This document shows, piece after piece, positions 42,603 through 51,822 of a stretch of 64,000 bases of DNA. Every line of letters starts with the position of its first letter. Within the stretch, counting starts at the first letter, position 1. Below the pieces are notes generated by a model that had not been told where the DNA came from, did not search any database, and saw only the letters and a list, made by a program, of their open reading frames with translations. The DNA is from Undibacterium cyanobacteriorum (GTDB lineage: Bacteria > Pseudomonadota > Gammaproteobacteria > Burkholderiales > Burkholderiaceae_D). Both the position numbers and the translations under genes were made by a program. The stretch lies in contig NZ_CP133720.1 of assembly GCF_031326225.1 (NCBI RefSeq), positions 186,001 to 250,000 of the forward strand. The letters run 5' to 3'.

Positions 42603-43567
42603 GAAGCGAGTTGCGCATCGATCTTTGTCTGCATTCTCTCAAATACGGCCAGTGCCAGTTGATGTAGATGGCCCTTTTCTTCGAAATCCAGAGGTGGCAA
42701 TGATTCGTCACCATTGTAAGCACCCCACAATGCGCCCGCCATGGTACTGATGGTATCTGTGTCGCCACCAAGCTTGATGGCGCATTCAATCATTTCCATA
42801 AATGGGGCGTCGCGAAAGCGTAATGCGAGATAAAGCGCGGTGAGGCAGGAATCGACTGCGGTAATGCCATTGCCTAATTGCCTGCGGATATCAGGTGCCT
42901 TAACCTCGCCTTGCTTGACGAGTAAAGTTCGTGCCGCCTCTAGTTTTTTAACGAATGCTTGTGCACCGCTTTCACGACAGAAGGATAGCGTGTTTGCCAG
43001 GATCTCTTCGAGGTTGCGTCGATGCAGCATATCTTGCGTGGCAAGGGAGATGATTGTGGCGCCAGCAATGGCTAAAGGATGTGCATGGGTGACGACCGCG
43101 CTTCGTTCGGTTGCTTGTATCAGTTGTACACGGTCCTGTGGATAGAACAAGGCTAAGACCGGTGCCCGCATAGCGGCACCATTGCCAAACGAGCCCTGAG
43201 GATGGATGGCTCTCGAAGCGGATTGCCATGCTTGGCCCTTGCGAATACGCTTGAGAAGCTTCGCTGCACTTGGACCGTAGCCGCGTGTCCAGTGGTAACT
43301 CAGCGCAAAACGTTGTGCTAGATCCTCCTGATCGATACCTTGTAGATCAAGAAGTGATTCCAGCAGATTGATCGACATCTGTGTGTCATCGGTCCAGCGT
43401 GGAAGACCTTGCTTGGTCTTACCCAAGCACCACCATAATGCACGCTCCAGTGGTCCGCCTTCATAGGGTGCTCCGAGCACATCACCCAATGCGAGACCTT
43501 GTACACATCCGAGGTACTGTTCGCGTAGGATCTGATGATGGCGTTCGATGGGTTCTCGTTGTGTCAC
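42596..43567 (-). CDS. ADP-ribosylglycohydrolase family protein
   Basis: A 323-residue hydrolase of the ADP-ribosylglycohydrolase family. WTDDTQMSINLLESL and LGGDTDTISTMAGALWGAYNG are the two magnesium-binding motifs, with GNGAAMR and VTHAHPLAI in between. It removes ADP-ribose from modified proteins or nucleic acids. In toxin contexts such enzymes counteract ADP-ribosyltransferase effectors. The overlap with the Coq7-like gene and adjacency to small immunity-like genes are notable. Complete and of usual length. Confidence 0.93.
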   Translation of the reverse strand: MTQREPIERHHQILREQYLGCVQGLALGDVLGAPYEGGPLERALWWCLGKTKQGLPRWTDDTQMSINLLESLLDLQGIDQEDLAQRFALSYHWTRGYGPSAAKLLKRIRKGQAWQSASRAIHPQGSFGNGAAMRAPVLALFYPQDRVQLIQATERSAVVTHAHPLAIAGATIISLATQDMLHRRNLEEILANTLSFCRESGAQAFVKKLEAARTLLVKQGEVKAPDIRRQLGNGITAVDSCLTALYLALRFRDAPFMEMIECAIKLGGDTDTISTMAGALWGAYNGDESLPPLDFEEKGHLHQLALAVFERMQTKIDAQLASC

Positions 43568-43643
43568 TCATTTGCTCCACTATTTTTCCAATGCCTAGTT
43601 TGTACCAAACCGATCATCAGAGCATTGTTTTCTTGATGGAAGA

Positions 43644-45947
43644 CTATTCTATCCTGATCCGCAACTCAGTTTTACCGCCCGCTCGATTGCCCGCATAGTC
43701 ATACGCAAAAATACGAATCGTGTAGTCGCCTGGAGCTAGTGCTTTGATATTCCACAGTCGTGATTTGGCTTGGCCGAGATAGAAGTCGTGGGTGGTGTTG
43801 TAAAGGAAACGAGTGACGGCGTTGCCATGCACTGTGATGCCGCTCTTTTCAGCGTAGAGCAGTTTCACTGCTTCGTCATCGGCAGGGAGTTGATCGAAGC
43901 GTAGGGTCATCAAAGGCTTTTCGAAACCGATGATAGGATTGCCATCGGCACTTAAGATTTGATAACCGAGTTTGTAGAGGCCTAGACGTCGGCGCTCCGC
44001 ATTGCCATCGAATTGGTCATAGGCGTCGACGATGATATTTAGTTCTTCTAAATCACGTGAAACTAGAATCGGCTCTTGGTAGCGTTCGATAACTTTTCTG
44101 ACTTCATTGCGCTTGTTTTTTGCATTGTTCTTGCCAGCGCCCTTGCCACTGTTCTGGCCCTTATCTTTGCTCTCTGCCTTGCTAATGATCTCCGCGCGCT
44201 GTAAGCCCAGACGTTTGCCATAGCGGTCGGCGACATAGATCTTTTCGATTTGTGGTGCGATGCTATCTTTGACACCGATGAAGCCTAGCTCTAATGGATT
44301 CCGCACCAAGCCTTGTGGCGCATAATTCAGATGGACATGGTTCATTTGATTGATGCTGCCGAGAACTTCACCTGCTAGAAAACGCGTGCCACGACGAATA
44401 CGAATCTGCGCCAGCTTGCCCGTTTCATCACGCACAAATTGAAACTTGCTTGGATCGAAATTGCGATCACGGCTATCACGTCCCACTTTCATATGAATGT
44501 ACGACAGACTGTGAATACGAAATCCTTCGTTAATACTGGTGGTGCCGAAGTTGCTGGCGGGCGAGGCGATTTTCTCATTCATGATCGCGACGACTTTCTC
44601 ACCTTGATTGGCTTGAATATCAAGGCCTCGGTGGAAGTGGTCGCGGCTCTCACCATCATAGTTGCCGCGCACTTCACCAAAGGTACCAACTATTTCATGC
44701 GCCTCATTCTGTGGCAAGACCGGCCACAACATATGATCTGAGGGTAAAGCTACTTTCTCGGTGATGACCGTGGCTGGCAGTTGGCGGAAGTGTTTGGTGT
44801 GCAGATTTTTTGCCTGCATCAATTTGACTTGGCGTGCTTGGCTGTCGGCAAACATCAATTGTCCGTCGGGGCCAATTGCGATGCCGCTCGGTGACAGTAT
44901 CCGCGTCGTCGTATCGTCACCAGGAATAATGTCGATGTCGACACCACTGAAACCGCGTAATTCGCCTTGTGGGGTCAGTTGCAGAATACGTCCATGACTT
45001 TGCTCGCCGACATAGACGAAGTCATCATGCGTAATGGCGAGTGAAAGTGGGCGTCGCATCAGGGCTTCACGGTCTTCCCGATCGGACATCGCCATTGTTG
45101 AGACCTGACCTTGCGGTGAAATTTTACGCAGGGCGTGATTGCGCAAATCGGCGACGATGATCTCACCTTGATGATTAACGACCACGCTGGTTGGTGTATC
45201 GAACCAAGCTTCGCTACCGATTCCGTCGCGATAGCCAGTGCGTCCGCCACCAGCGATGGTCGAGACCATGCCGTCTTTGCTAATACGGCGAATGGCATCG
45301 TTGTAGGTGTCGGCGACGATGATGTCACCGTTCTTACTCACAAATAAGCCAATCGGTCCGTTAAATTGCGCTTGCGCGGCTGGACCATCACGAAACCCCG
45401 CTTGGCCATTGCCAGCGATGGTTGTGACTGCGCCTTTGGCTGAGACACGACGTATCGCATGGTTGCCAGTGTCGGCCACAATTAAGTCGCCGGCAGCATC
45501 GAGCGCTAAGGCCGATGGCGTGTGGAAGCGCGCGAGTTGAGGATCTTGGCTGTCTTGAAAGCCTTCCGTTGAACCCGCAAGTTGGATGACATTTCCGGCG
45601 CCGTCGATCTTCAAGATGCGATTGTGTTCACCGGCATCGGCGAGATAAATATTTTGCGCGGCGTCGATGGCGATCCCATAGGGATCACTTAATTCGTCCG
45701 TTATTTGTGTGCCATCGGGTCTGGTGCCAAGGACAAATGCTGACAAAAAATGCGTGGTCTCGGCTTCCCACAAGGTGGTAGGTGTGGCTTGTTCTATTTT
45801 TTTGAGATGTAAAGCATTGCTGAGACGGTTCTTTAAGGAGAGTTTGGTTTCGGCTTCTTGGTTCTGATTGAACCACCAAGCGGCACCCGCGCCGAGGCTA
45901 GCGATGAGGCCGGTGCTGAGGGCGATGACTGCGATGTTTCTTTTCAT
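43644..45947 (-). CDS. NHL-repeat / M23 peptidase-like fusion protein
   Basis: A 767-residue exported protein. It has an N-terminal signal anchor (IAVIALSTGLIASLGAGAAWWF). Residues about 80-390 are NHL beta-propeller repeats (LSDPYGIAIDAAQNIYLADAG and five further blades with IVADTGNHAIRRVS-type endings). Residues about 425-560 are an M23/LytM-like domain with HRGLD (HxxxD) and HVHLN (HxH), the zinc ligands. A lysine-rich linker and a C-terminal beta-domain follow, ending in DYTIRIFAYDYAGNRAGG. M23 enzymes cut peptidoglycan crosslinks. The fusion to NHL repeats is unusual; substrate unknown. Confidence 0.88.
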   Translation of the reverse strand: MKRNIAVIALSTGLIASLGAGAAWWFNQNQEAETKLSLKNRLSNALHLKKIEQATPTTLWEAETTHFLSAFVLGTRPDGTQITDELSDPYGIAIDAAQNIYLADAGEHNRILKIDGAGNVIQLAGSTEGFQDSQDPQLARFHTPSALALDAAGDLIVADTGNHAIRRVSAKGAVTTIAGNGQAGFRDGPAAQAQFNGPIGLFVSKNGDIIVADTYNDAIRRISKDGMVSTIAGGGRTGYRDGIGSEAWFDTPTSVVVNHQGEIIVADLRNHALRKISPQGQVSTMAMSDREDREALMRRPLSLAITHDDFVYVGEQSHGRILQLTPQGELRGFSGVDIDIIPGDDTTTRILSPSGIAIGPDGQLMFADSQARQVKLMQAKNLHTKHFRQLPATVITEKVALPSDHMLWPVLPQNEAHEIVGTFGEVRGNYDGESRDHFHRGLDIQANQGEKVVAIMNEKIASPASNFGTTSINEGFRIHSLSYIHMKVGRDSRDRNFDPSKFQFVRDETGKLAQIRIRRGTRFLAGEVLGSINQMNHVHLNYAPQGLVRNPLELGFIGVKDSIAPQIEKIYVADRYGKRLGLQRAEIISKAESKDKGQNSGKGAGKNNAKNKRNEVRKVIERYQEPILVSRDLEELNIIVDAYDQFDGNAERRRLGLYKLGYQILSADGNPIIGFEKPLMTLRFDQLPADDEAVKLLYAEKSGITVHGNAVTRFLYNTTHDFYLGQAKSRLWNIKALAPGDYTIRIFAYDYAGNRAGGKTELRIRIE

Positions 45948-46031
45948 TGATTGGATGATTCGATAATTCGGTGATTCGGTATGGAATAGCTAGTGTTTGA
46001 TGTGATGATAGCGCTTGATCGTCATTGCTCA

Positions 46032-48098
46032 TCATTGCTCAATATTTGAAGCTCGATGCCGCTGCCACATTTGACGCAGCGCATCCGCAAAATGTTCCGC
46101 GAAGCGTTCGGCATCACCGACCGGAGCGCGCATGATCTGTTCACGTAGGTGGGCTCGAAGTGATGCGAGCTTGTCGACATTCTGGGCCCAGTCGACGGCT
46201 AATCGAACGTAGTCATCTTCGTTTTGCGCGACCCAATCGCTTAAGCCAGCATTGACCAATAAGCCTTGTCCTTGGCGCGCTAAGAAGTGCTGACCCGTAA
46301 GGCTAATGACTGGTACGCCCATCCATAAACTCTCCATGGTGGTGGTGCCACCAGTGTAGGGGAAAGGATCAAGGCAGATATCGACATCGTGGAAAGCGCG
46401 GAAGTAATCTTCACGCGAAGATAGGCCTGCGAATACGATACGGTCAGCGCCGATCCCATGCGCAGCAAAGCGTGCAAGGGTATCTTCTTGTGCAAGGGCT
46501 TCCACGAGTGGCGGCGATTTCAATAAGAGTCGGCTGTGTGGTACAGCCGCGAGTACACGGCTCCATAAAGCCACTACGGCCTCATTCATTTTGGCGATGT
46601 GATTGAAGCAGGCGAATTGTAGGTAGCCCTTATTCAATGCCGGCAGCGGATTGACCTCGACCTTGCTTCGCGGTGCGGAAAAACACAGGCGCGTCTCGGG
46701 TAGGCGCCAGATTTTCTCAGTAAAGAATGGCTCTTGATCCGCTGGTAGGCTGATCGGGTCGGCCATCAAATAATCGATACTCGATAGGCCAGTGGTCGCG
46801 AAGTAGCCCAGCCAACTCACCTGCACCGGTGCGCATTTGCGTGAAAATAAGCCGAGACGGTTGTAGGCGTTGTGGCCCGCCAGATCAATCAAGATATCGA
46901 TCTGATTTTGCAGTACCAAGTCTTCAAGTTGTGCTGGCTGAAGATGTGCGACAGGATGCCATGCATGGCAGCGTTGTTGGAAATGCCGTGCTAAGTCATC
47001 AAGCTGCGCGTGATCTGGATTGCTATGCGCATCGTAGGTCGAAAATGCAATCAGCTCTAAGTCGGGGTGAAAGTCGCGTAAAGCACTCACCACGCTTTCG
47101 AGAAAATAGCCGACCGGATGGTTGCGTAGATCACCAGAAACAAAACCGATCCGCAAGCGCCGAGGCTTCGAAAATTCCTCCATCTTCTCGATGTGGTTCG
47201 TCTCCATTCGTGCCGGAAAAGCTTGCGCCAATGTCAGGCCAAATTGTCGAGCCTCTTCAAACAAAATCTGGGGCGGATACTCGGGCCGATAATTGAGTGC
47301 AAACAAAAGGCCGTGGTAGGCATCCCAATTTTGGGGCTCTAACTGCAAGGCTTGGCGATATTGAGGCTCTGCCTCCTTCACTCGTCCAATATCGCGGAGG
47401 GCATTGGCTAAGGCCACATGGGTATCCGCGAGTTGCGGTGCTAATGCCAGCGCGTGACGTAGACTTTGAATGGCTTCTAGGAAGCGATTCTTCTTCTGCA
47501 GGCACAAGGCCAAGTTTCGATGGACTTGAGCGTAGTTCGGCACTTTTACCAAGACAGAGCGATAAATTTCAATCGCCGCCTCATAGGCATGTTGTTGATC
47601 CAAAACCGCACCGAGCGCCACCGCTGCATCGATGAAATCTGGTTGCAGAGTCAGCGCCTGTCGATAGGCCGCTTCGGCTTGTTTGAGTTGCGCTAGTTGA
47701 AAATGGGCATTGCCGCGATTGAAATGCGCGGCAGCGTAGTGGGGATCGAGGCGCGCAGCCTCTTCATAAAAACGGAGCGCTGCAACGGCGTCGCCATGCA
47801 ATAAACGAAGATTGCCGAGGTTGAGGTGAGCGCGTGGAAACCAAGGCGCTAGTTCGGCAGCGGCTTGATATTGTGCCAGTGCCCGCTCGAGTTGACCTTG
47901 CTCCTCGCATTGATTGCCGGTGTCGATCAATTGATTTGCCTGTGCTTGGATCTGTCCTCTTGTTTGCGCTGGCGTTTCGGCTCGCTGACTTATTGGGTTT
48001 GTAGAATCCGAAGACGGTGCCGCAGAAGATGCAGAAGCAGCCACATCGGTCGGTCCTGTGGCTGATTTACTGAACAATGATTTAAGGCTGTTCCACAT
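46032..48098 (-). CDS. TPR protein with O-GlcNAc-transferase (GT41) domain
   Basis: A 688-residue protein. Residues about 45-300 are tetratricopeptide repeats (LERALAQYQAAAELAPWFPRAHLNLGNLRLLHGDAVAALRFYEEAARLDPHYAAAHFNRG). Residues about 310-680 are the GT41 domain (LRIGFVSGDLRNHPVGYFLESV, DILIDLAGHNAYNRLGLFSRKCAPVQVSWLGYFATTGLSSIDY, DICLDPFPYTGGTTTMESLWMGVPVISLTG). Such bacterial enzymes glycosylate proteins, often flagellin or adhesins. The start at 48098 (ATG) is preferred over GTG 48104. Target not known. Its closest relation in the window is the TPR-methyltransferase at 10173. Confidence 0.93.
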   Translation of the reverse strand: MWNSLKSLFSKSATGPTDVAASASSAAPSSDSTNPISQRAETPAQTRGQIQAQANQLIDTGNQCEEQGQLERALAQYQAAAELAPWFPRAHLNLGNLRLLHGDAVAALRFYEEAARLDPHYAAAHFNRGNAHFQLAQLKQAEAAYRQALTLQPDFIDAAVALGAVLDQQHAYEAAIEIYRSVLVKVPNYAQVHRNLALCLQKKNRFLEAIQSLRHALALAPQLADTHVALANALRDIGRVKEAEPQYRQALQLEPQNWDAYHGLLFALNYRPEYPPQILFEEARQFGLTLAQAFPARMETNHIEKMEEFSKPRRLRIGFVSGDLRNHPVGYFLESVVSALRDFHPDLELIAFSTYDAHSNPDHAQLDDLARHFQQRCHAWHPVAHLQPAQLEDLVLQNQIDILIDLAGHNAYNRLGLFSRKCAPVQVSWLGYFATTGLSSIDYLMADPISLPADQEPFFTEKIWRLPETRLCFSAPRSKVEVNPLPALNKGYLQFACFNHIAKMNEAVVALWSRVLAAVPHSRLLLKSPPLVEALAQEDTLARFAAHGIGADRIVFAGLSSREDYFRAFHDVDICLDPFPYTGGTTTMESLWMGVPVISLTGQHFLARQGQGLLVNAGLSDWVAQNEDDYVRLAVDWAQNVDKLASLRAHLREQIMRAPVGDAERFAEHFADALRQMWQRHRASNIEQ

Positions 48099-48463
48099 AA
48101 GCACGGGTCGGATGGTTCGCAGGTAATGGTCAAGCGGAACGCAAGCAGAGTGTTGCGACCGAGGCGCATTGTAGCTTGTCTGGTGCGGACTGCGGTGTTA
48201 GTGTCAACCACTGCTTATTACTTAGTGCTTAATGGTGTGAATCGCTCGCTCGTTTGGCGTCAATCGCACGATCGTTTGCTCGCCACACAAAAATATGCTT
48301 TTTATATCAAAAATAAATATATTAAGCGGAACTTTGCTGGCATAATTTTGCTCAAAGCGAGTCGAAGTCCGAGCTAGGCTAGCGTTTTTCGCCGATGCTG
48401 TCGGACGGCAAAGCTGCTTCAGATTTCACTTATCAATCACACCGAATTCAAAAAGGACGTCTT
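48099..48463. other. divergent intergenic region TPR-GT41 / S15 peptidase
   Basis: 365 bp without a supported gene. The centre (about 48285-48330) is strikingly AT-rich (runs of A and ATATATTA), typical of an UP element or promoter region for the S15 peptidase gene, but no clear box pair at normal spacing. A short open frame at 48126-48377 is not supported. Confidence 0.4.
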
Positions 48464-50398
48464 ATGAATCGTTCGTCACGCAATATTCCTGCAAGACTAT
48501 TACCGCTCAAGCCGCTTGCTTTAGCCTTGAGTTTATTAGCCGCCGCGCCTTTGATTGCGCAAGAATCACAGCCATCGGCAGAAACTCAAAAAAATGCAAG
48601 CACCAAGGCGGTGCCGACCTTCTACAACGGTCAAGCGCAGGTCGTGCCCGGTTTTCAAGACAAGAGCAAATGGATCAAGCAAGAATTGTGGGTGGAAACC
48701 GAATTTGATAGCGATGGCGATGGAAAACGTGATCGTATGCATGTTGACGTGACCCGACCACAACAGACAGCTACCGAGGGTTTGAAAGTCGCCGTTGTGT
48801 ACGCCTCTTCGCCGTATTACGCGGGCACTATGAAGAATCAAAAAATGTGGGATGTGCAGCACGAACTCGGTAGTCCACCGCCACCGCGCCCAGTCAACCA
48901 GCAAGCGACTTTCGTTCCAGTGCGCCCCGAAATTTCACGCGATGAAATCGATACGTGGGTGCCACGCGGTTTTGCGGTGGTGCACTCAGAGGCGCCGGGC
49001 ACTGGCTTGTCGGAAGGATGTCCGACCGTAGGTGGTGCGCCAGAAGAATTGGCGCCCAAAGCCGTGATTGATTGGTTGAACGGCCGCGCCAAAGGCTACA
49101 CCAGCCGCGATGGCAATGAAGAAGTCAAAGCAGATTGGAGCACCGGCAAAGTCGGTATGACCGGCACTTCTTACAATGGCACGATTCCTTTAGCTGCGGC
49201 AACCACTGGCGTGGCTGGTTTGGAAGCCATCATCCCGATTGCACCGAATACCTCTTACTATCACTACTATCGTAGCAATGGTTTGATCCGTCACCCCGGT
49301 GGCTATTTGGGCGAAGATGTCGATCAGCTTTATGATTTCGTGTACAGCGGTGCCCCTGAAAAACGCGATTACTGTAACAAGACCATCCGTGATGGCAAAT
49401 TCATGGCGGGCTTTGATCGTCTGCAAGGCGACTACAATGACTTCTGGGCCGAACGCGATTTGCTGACCAAGATTAAAGCAGTTAAAGCAGCCACCTTGTT
49501 AGCGCATGGACAGCATGATTGGAATGTGATGCCCGAACATTCGATTCGCATCTATGAAGCGCTGAAGAAGCAAGGCACGCCAACACAATTATTCTTGCAT
49601 CATGGTGGTCACGGCGGCCCTCCGCCGATGGAGATGCGCAATCGTTGGTTCTCGCACTACTTGTATGGTATTGATAATGGTGTTGAGAAAGATGCGCGCG
49701 CCATGATTATGCGCGAAGGTGTTGAGCGTGGTTCTGCGCCGACGCCGTATTTAGATTTCCCAAATCCTGAAGCGAGTATGGTTAGTCTCAATTTGGGTGC
49801 AGGCGGGAACAGTATCGGTGCTCTTGGTACCAAGCTCCCTGCCAACAAAACCAAGGCAATTGAAAAATTGATCGATGATGTGCAATTCTCGGGTGGTAGT
49901 TTGGCTAGTTCTGAGCAATCGACGAATCGTTTGCTGTACGCGACGCCAGAGTTGAAAGAGGCCCTGCACATGTCTGGTACGCCGGTGATCAAGTTGCGCG
50001 TGGCGGCAAATAAAGCTGCGGCAAACTTGTCGGTGTGGTTGGTGACCTTGCCGTTTGATCCTAAGAATGTCGGCTCTGCTGGTCAAATGGGTGTGGTATC
50101 ACGCGCTTGGGCTGATCCGCAAAATGCAGAGTCTCTGACGCGTGGTGGCAACTATGATTCGAAGAAACCAGGACGCCCACTCAAGTCTGGTCAATTTGTG
50201 GACTTGCGATTTGATTTGCAGCCCGGTGATCGCATCATTCCTGCCGGCAAGCGTTTGGCTTTGATGGTGTTCTCGAGTGATCGCGACTTCACCTTGTGGC
50301 CGAAAGCGGGCACGGAGTTGCAACTCGACCTGAGCCAAAGCCAACTACAATTCCCGGTCGTGGGCGGTGCTGAGGCATGGAAGTCGGCGCTTGAGTAA
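48464..50398 (+). CDS. X-Pro dipeptidyl-peptidase (S15 family)
   Basis: A 644-residue exported serine peptidase. Signal peptide LKPLALALSLLAAAPLIAQ. The nucleophile segment is VGMTGTSYNGTIPLAAA (GxSYxG), AHGQHDWNVMPEHS holds the acid, and LFLHHGGHGGPP the catalytic His; the C-terminal beta-domain is jelly-roll-like. The family removes X-Pro dipeptides. The start at 48464 has AAAAGGACGTCTT before it; a longer frame begins at 48395. Followed by a strong terminator. Confidence 0.92.
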   Translation: MNRSSRNIPARLLPLKPLALALSLLAAAPLIAQESQPSAETQKNASTKAVPTFYNGQAQVVPGFQDKSKWIKQELWVETEFDSDGDGKRDRMHVDVTRPQQTATEGLKVAVVYASSPYYAGTMKNQKMWDVQHELGSPPPPRPVNQQATFVPVRPEISRDEIDTWVPRGFAVVHSEAPGTGLSEGCPTVGGAPEELAPKAVIDWLNGRAKGYTSRDGNEEVKADWSTGKVGMTGTSYNGTIPLAAATTGVAGLEAIIPIAPNTSYYHYYRSNGLIRHPGGYLGEDVDQLYDFVYSGAPEKRDYCNKTIRDGKFMAGFDRLQGDYNDFWAERDLLTKIKAVKAATLLAHGQHDWNVMPEHSIRIYEALKKQGTPTQLFLHHGGHGGPPPMEMRNRWFSHYLYGIDNGVEKDARAMIMREGVERGSAPTPYLDFPNPEASMVSLNLGAGGNSIGALGTKLPANKTKAIEKLIDDVQFSGGSLASSEQSTNRLLYATPELKEALHMSGTPVIKLRVAANKAAANLSVWLVTLPFDPKNVGSAGQMGVVSRAWADPQNAESLTRGGNYDSKKPGRPLKSGQFVDLRFDLQPGDRIIPAGKRLALMVFSSDRDFTLWPKAGTELQLDLSQSQLQFPVVGGAEAWKSALE

Positions 50399-50494
50399 GA
50401 TGAAAACAGGGCTTGGCAATTCGGGCTGAGCCAGCTGTTTGAGCAATGCCATCAGTTAGGGCTGTATCTTAAGTTTCGATTTTAGCTTGTATTC

Positions 50495-50529
50495 AAGGGC
50501 GCATTCATCAACATGAATGCGCCCTTTTT
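50495..50529 (+). terminator. Rho-independent terminator of the S15 peptidase gene
   Basis: A perfect 14-bp stem (50495-50508 with 50513-50526; core GGGCGCATTCAT / ATGAATGCGCCC), a CAAC loop and a T run. Confidence 0.9.
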
Positions 50530-50667
50530 CTTTAGGACACCTGATCGCTGCAGTTGAGCGTGTTTTGTGCGAATTTGATCCCTGATTACACCGAATTGAT
50601 CCCATCAGCCTCGTCAATTTGATAAGCTACTGGCATTCTACGACCTCACAGGTAAGCAGCACTCTTC

Positions 50668-51822
50668 ATGGACTTTTCAGATTCATACCAAGCCTCCCGC
50701 TCGATGATTGATCGAGGCGATGACGCAGGTCGCGTGCTCACGCCGTGGTGGAAGATTGTGCCTGTGGTCTGCGTCATTTGGATGGTGTTTGTAGTGTTGG
50801 CGGGTGTCGCCAATTTCTTCGACCTGCGCATGCTGGGCATGAACGCCAGTATCTCGGGCCAGGTCTATTTGTTCTTGGCGCTGTTATCGACCAAGGTCAT
50901 GCTGAGCTGTTATTTGGCAGTGTATTTCGAACGCCATCAAGACGAAGCTTTGCGTGCTCGCAATCTATTTCGTATTTTCTTCTATCTGATGTTCGTGTTC
51001 TTGCCATTGAGTTTTTGCGGCGAGGGTGTGTTTATTGTGGCACGGCGTGGTGAAGCTCCCATTTCGTGGAGTTCCGTGGTGGAAGTGATTTCACCTCTAG
51101 CCTTGTGGATGGACATGGTCTTGGTCAATTTTGCTTACTCAATGCAATTGGCCTATTCGTTTTGGCGCAAGAATCAAAGACGCTTTTTAGAAGCGCAGGT
51201 CGCGCGTCAGCACTACTTGCAGTTACGCATGCAGCAACTGCAAGGCAAACTGGAACCCTATTTTTTATTGAGCTCGCTCGAAGATATCACTGATCTCGTG
51301 ATCAGCGCCGAGCCGCAATTAGCGACTAAAGCCTTAGCGCGTTTATCGGAATTGTTGCGTCATGTGCTTGATTCAACCGATGACGATTGGCGCAGCGTCG
51401 AAGACGAGCTACAAGTCTTGCAGGATTATCTGGCACTCCAGAATTTGCGTTTTGGTGATCGTTTGCGCATTGAGTGGCGCGGTCGTGAGCGGACATGGTC
51501 ATCGATTGCCTGCCCACCCATGTTGTTTCTGCCCTTGCTCGATGCGGCAGTGCGTGCTTGTGCGGAGCGTCTGCAAACGGAGTCGCAAGAGATCATCGTG
51601 CAATGTGAACGTGATGGCGGCAATTTTATTTTGACCATCACCTTATCGACTTTCCTCGCTTCATTTGGTCAGATCACGCCCGCTTTGGTGGAAGTCAATG
51701 AACGGGTCCGTCTGGCATTTGGCAATGCAGCTTATTGCGATGAACGTGTGATTCTTGGACCAGCAGGACGTCAATTGGCGCTAGTTTTATCGTTTCCAGC
51801 ACGGGAGCGCGAAGATGACTAG
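50668..51822 (+). CDS. LytS-like sensor protein, apparent pseudokinase
   Basis: A 384-residue protein with membrane helices in the first 170 residues and a coiled region before the catalytic part. It aligns in layout with the next gene, but the phospho-acceptor motif reads LEPYFLLSSLEDI, with Tyr198 in place of the His of LKPHFLFNSL. The N-box (PLLDAAVRAC instead of PLVENAIHHG) and the glycine-rich ATP lid (GHGLGLSS) are missing. It is therefore predicted not to phosphorylate itself or bind ATP. The gene overlaps the intact kinase gene by 8 bp, so the two proteins are made together. A non-catalytic heterodimer partner is likely. Confidence 0.85.
   Translation: MDFSDSYQASRSMIDRGDDAGRVLTPWWKIVPVVCVIWMVFVVLAGVANFFDLRMLGMNASISGQVYLFLALLSTKVMLSCYLAVYFERHQDEALRARNLFRIFFYLMFVFLPLSFCGEGVFIVARRGEAPISWSSVVEVISPLALWMDMVLVNFAYSMQLAYSFWRKNQRRFLEAQVARQHYLQLRMQQLQGKLEPYFLLSSLEDITDLVISAEPQLATKALARLSELLRHVLDSTDDDWRSVEDELQVLQDYLALQNLRFGDRLRIEWRGRERTWSSIACPPMLFLPLLDAAVRACAERLQTESQEIIVQCERDGGNFILTITLSTFLASFGQITPALVEVNERVRLAFGNAAYCDERVILGPAGRQLALVLSFPAREREDD

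Noticed and set aside
48126..48377. 83-codon frame upstream of the S15 peptidase
   Set aside because: Its start lies on the coding-poor promoter side, no ribosome site, AT-rich tail.
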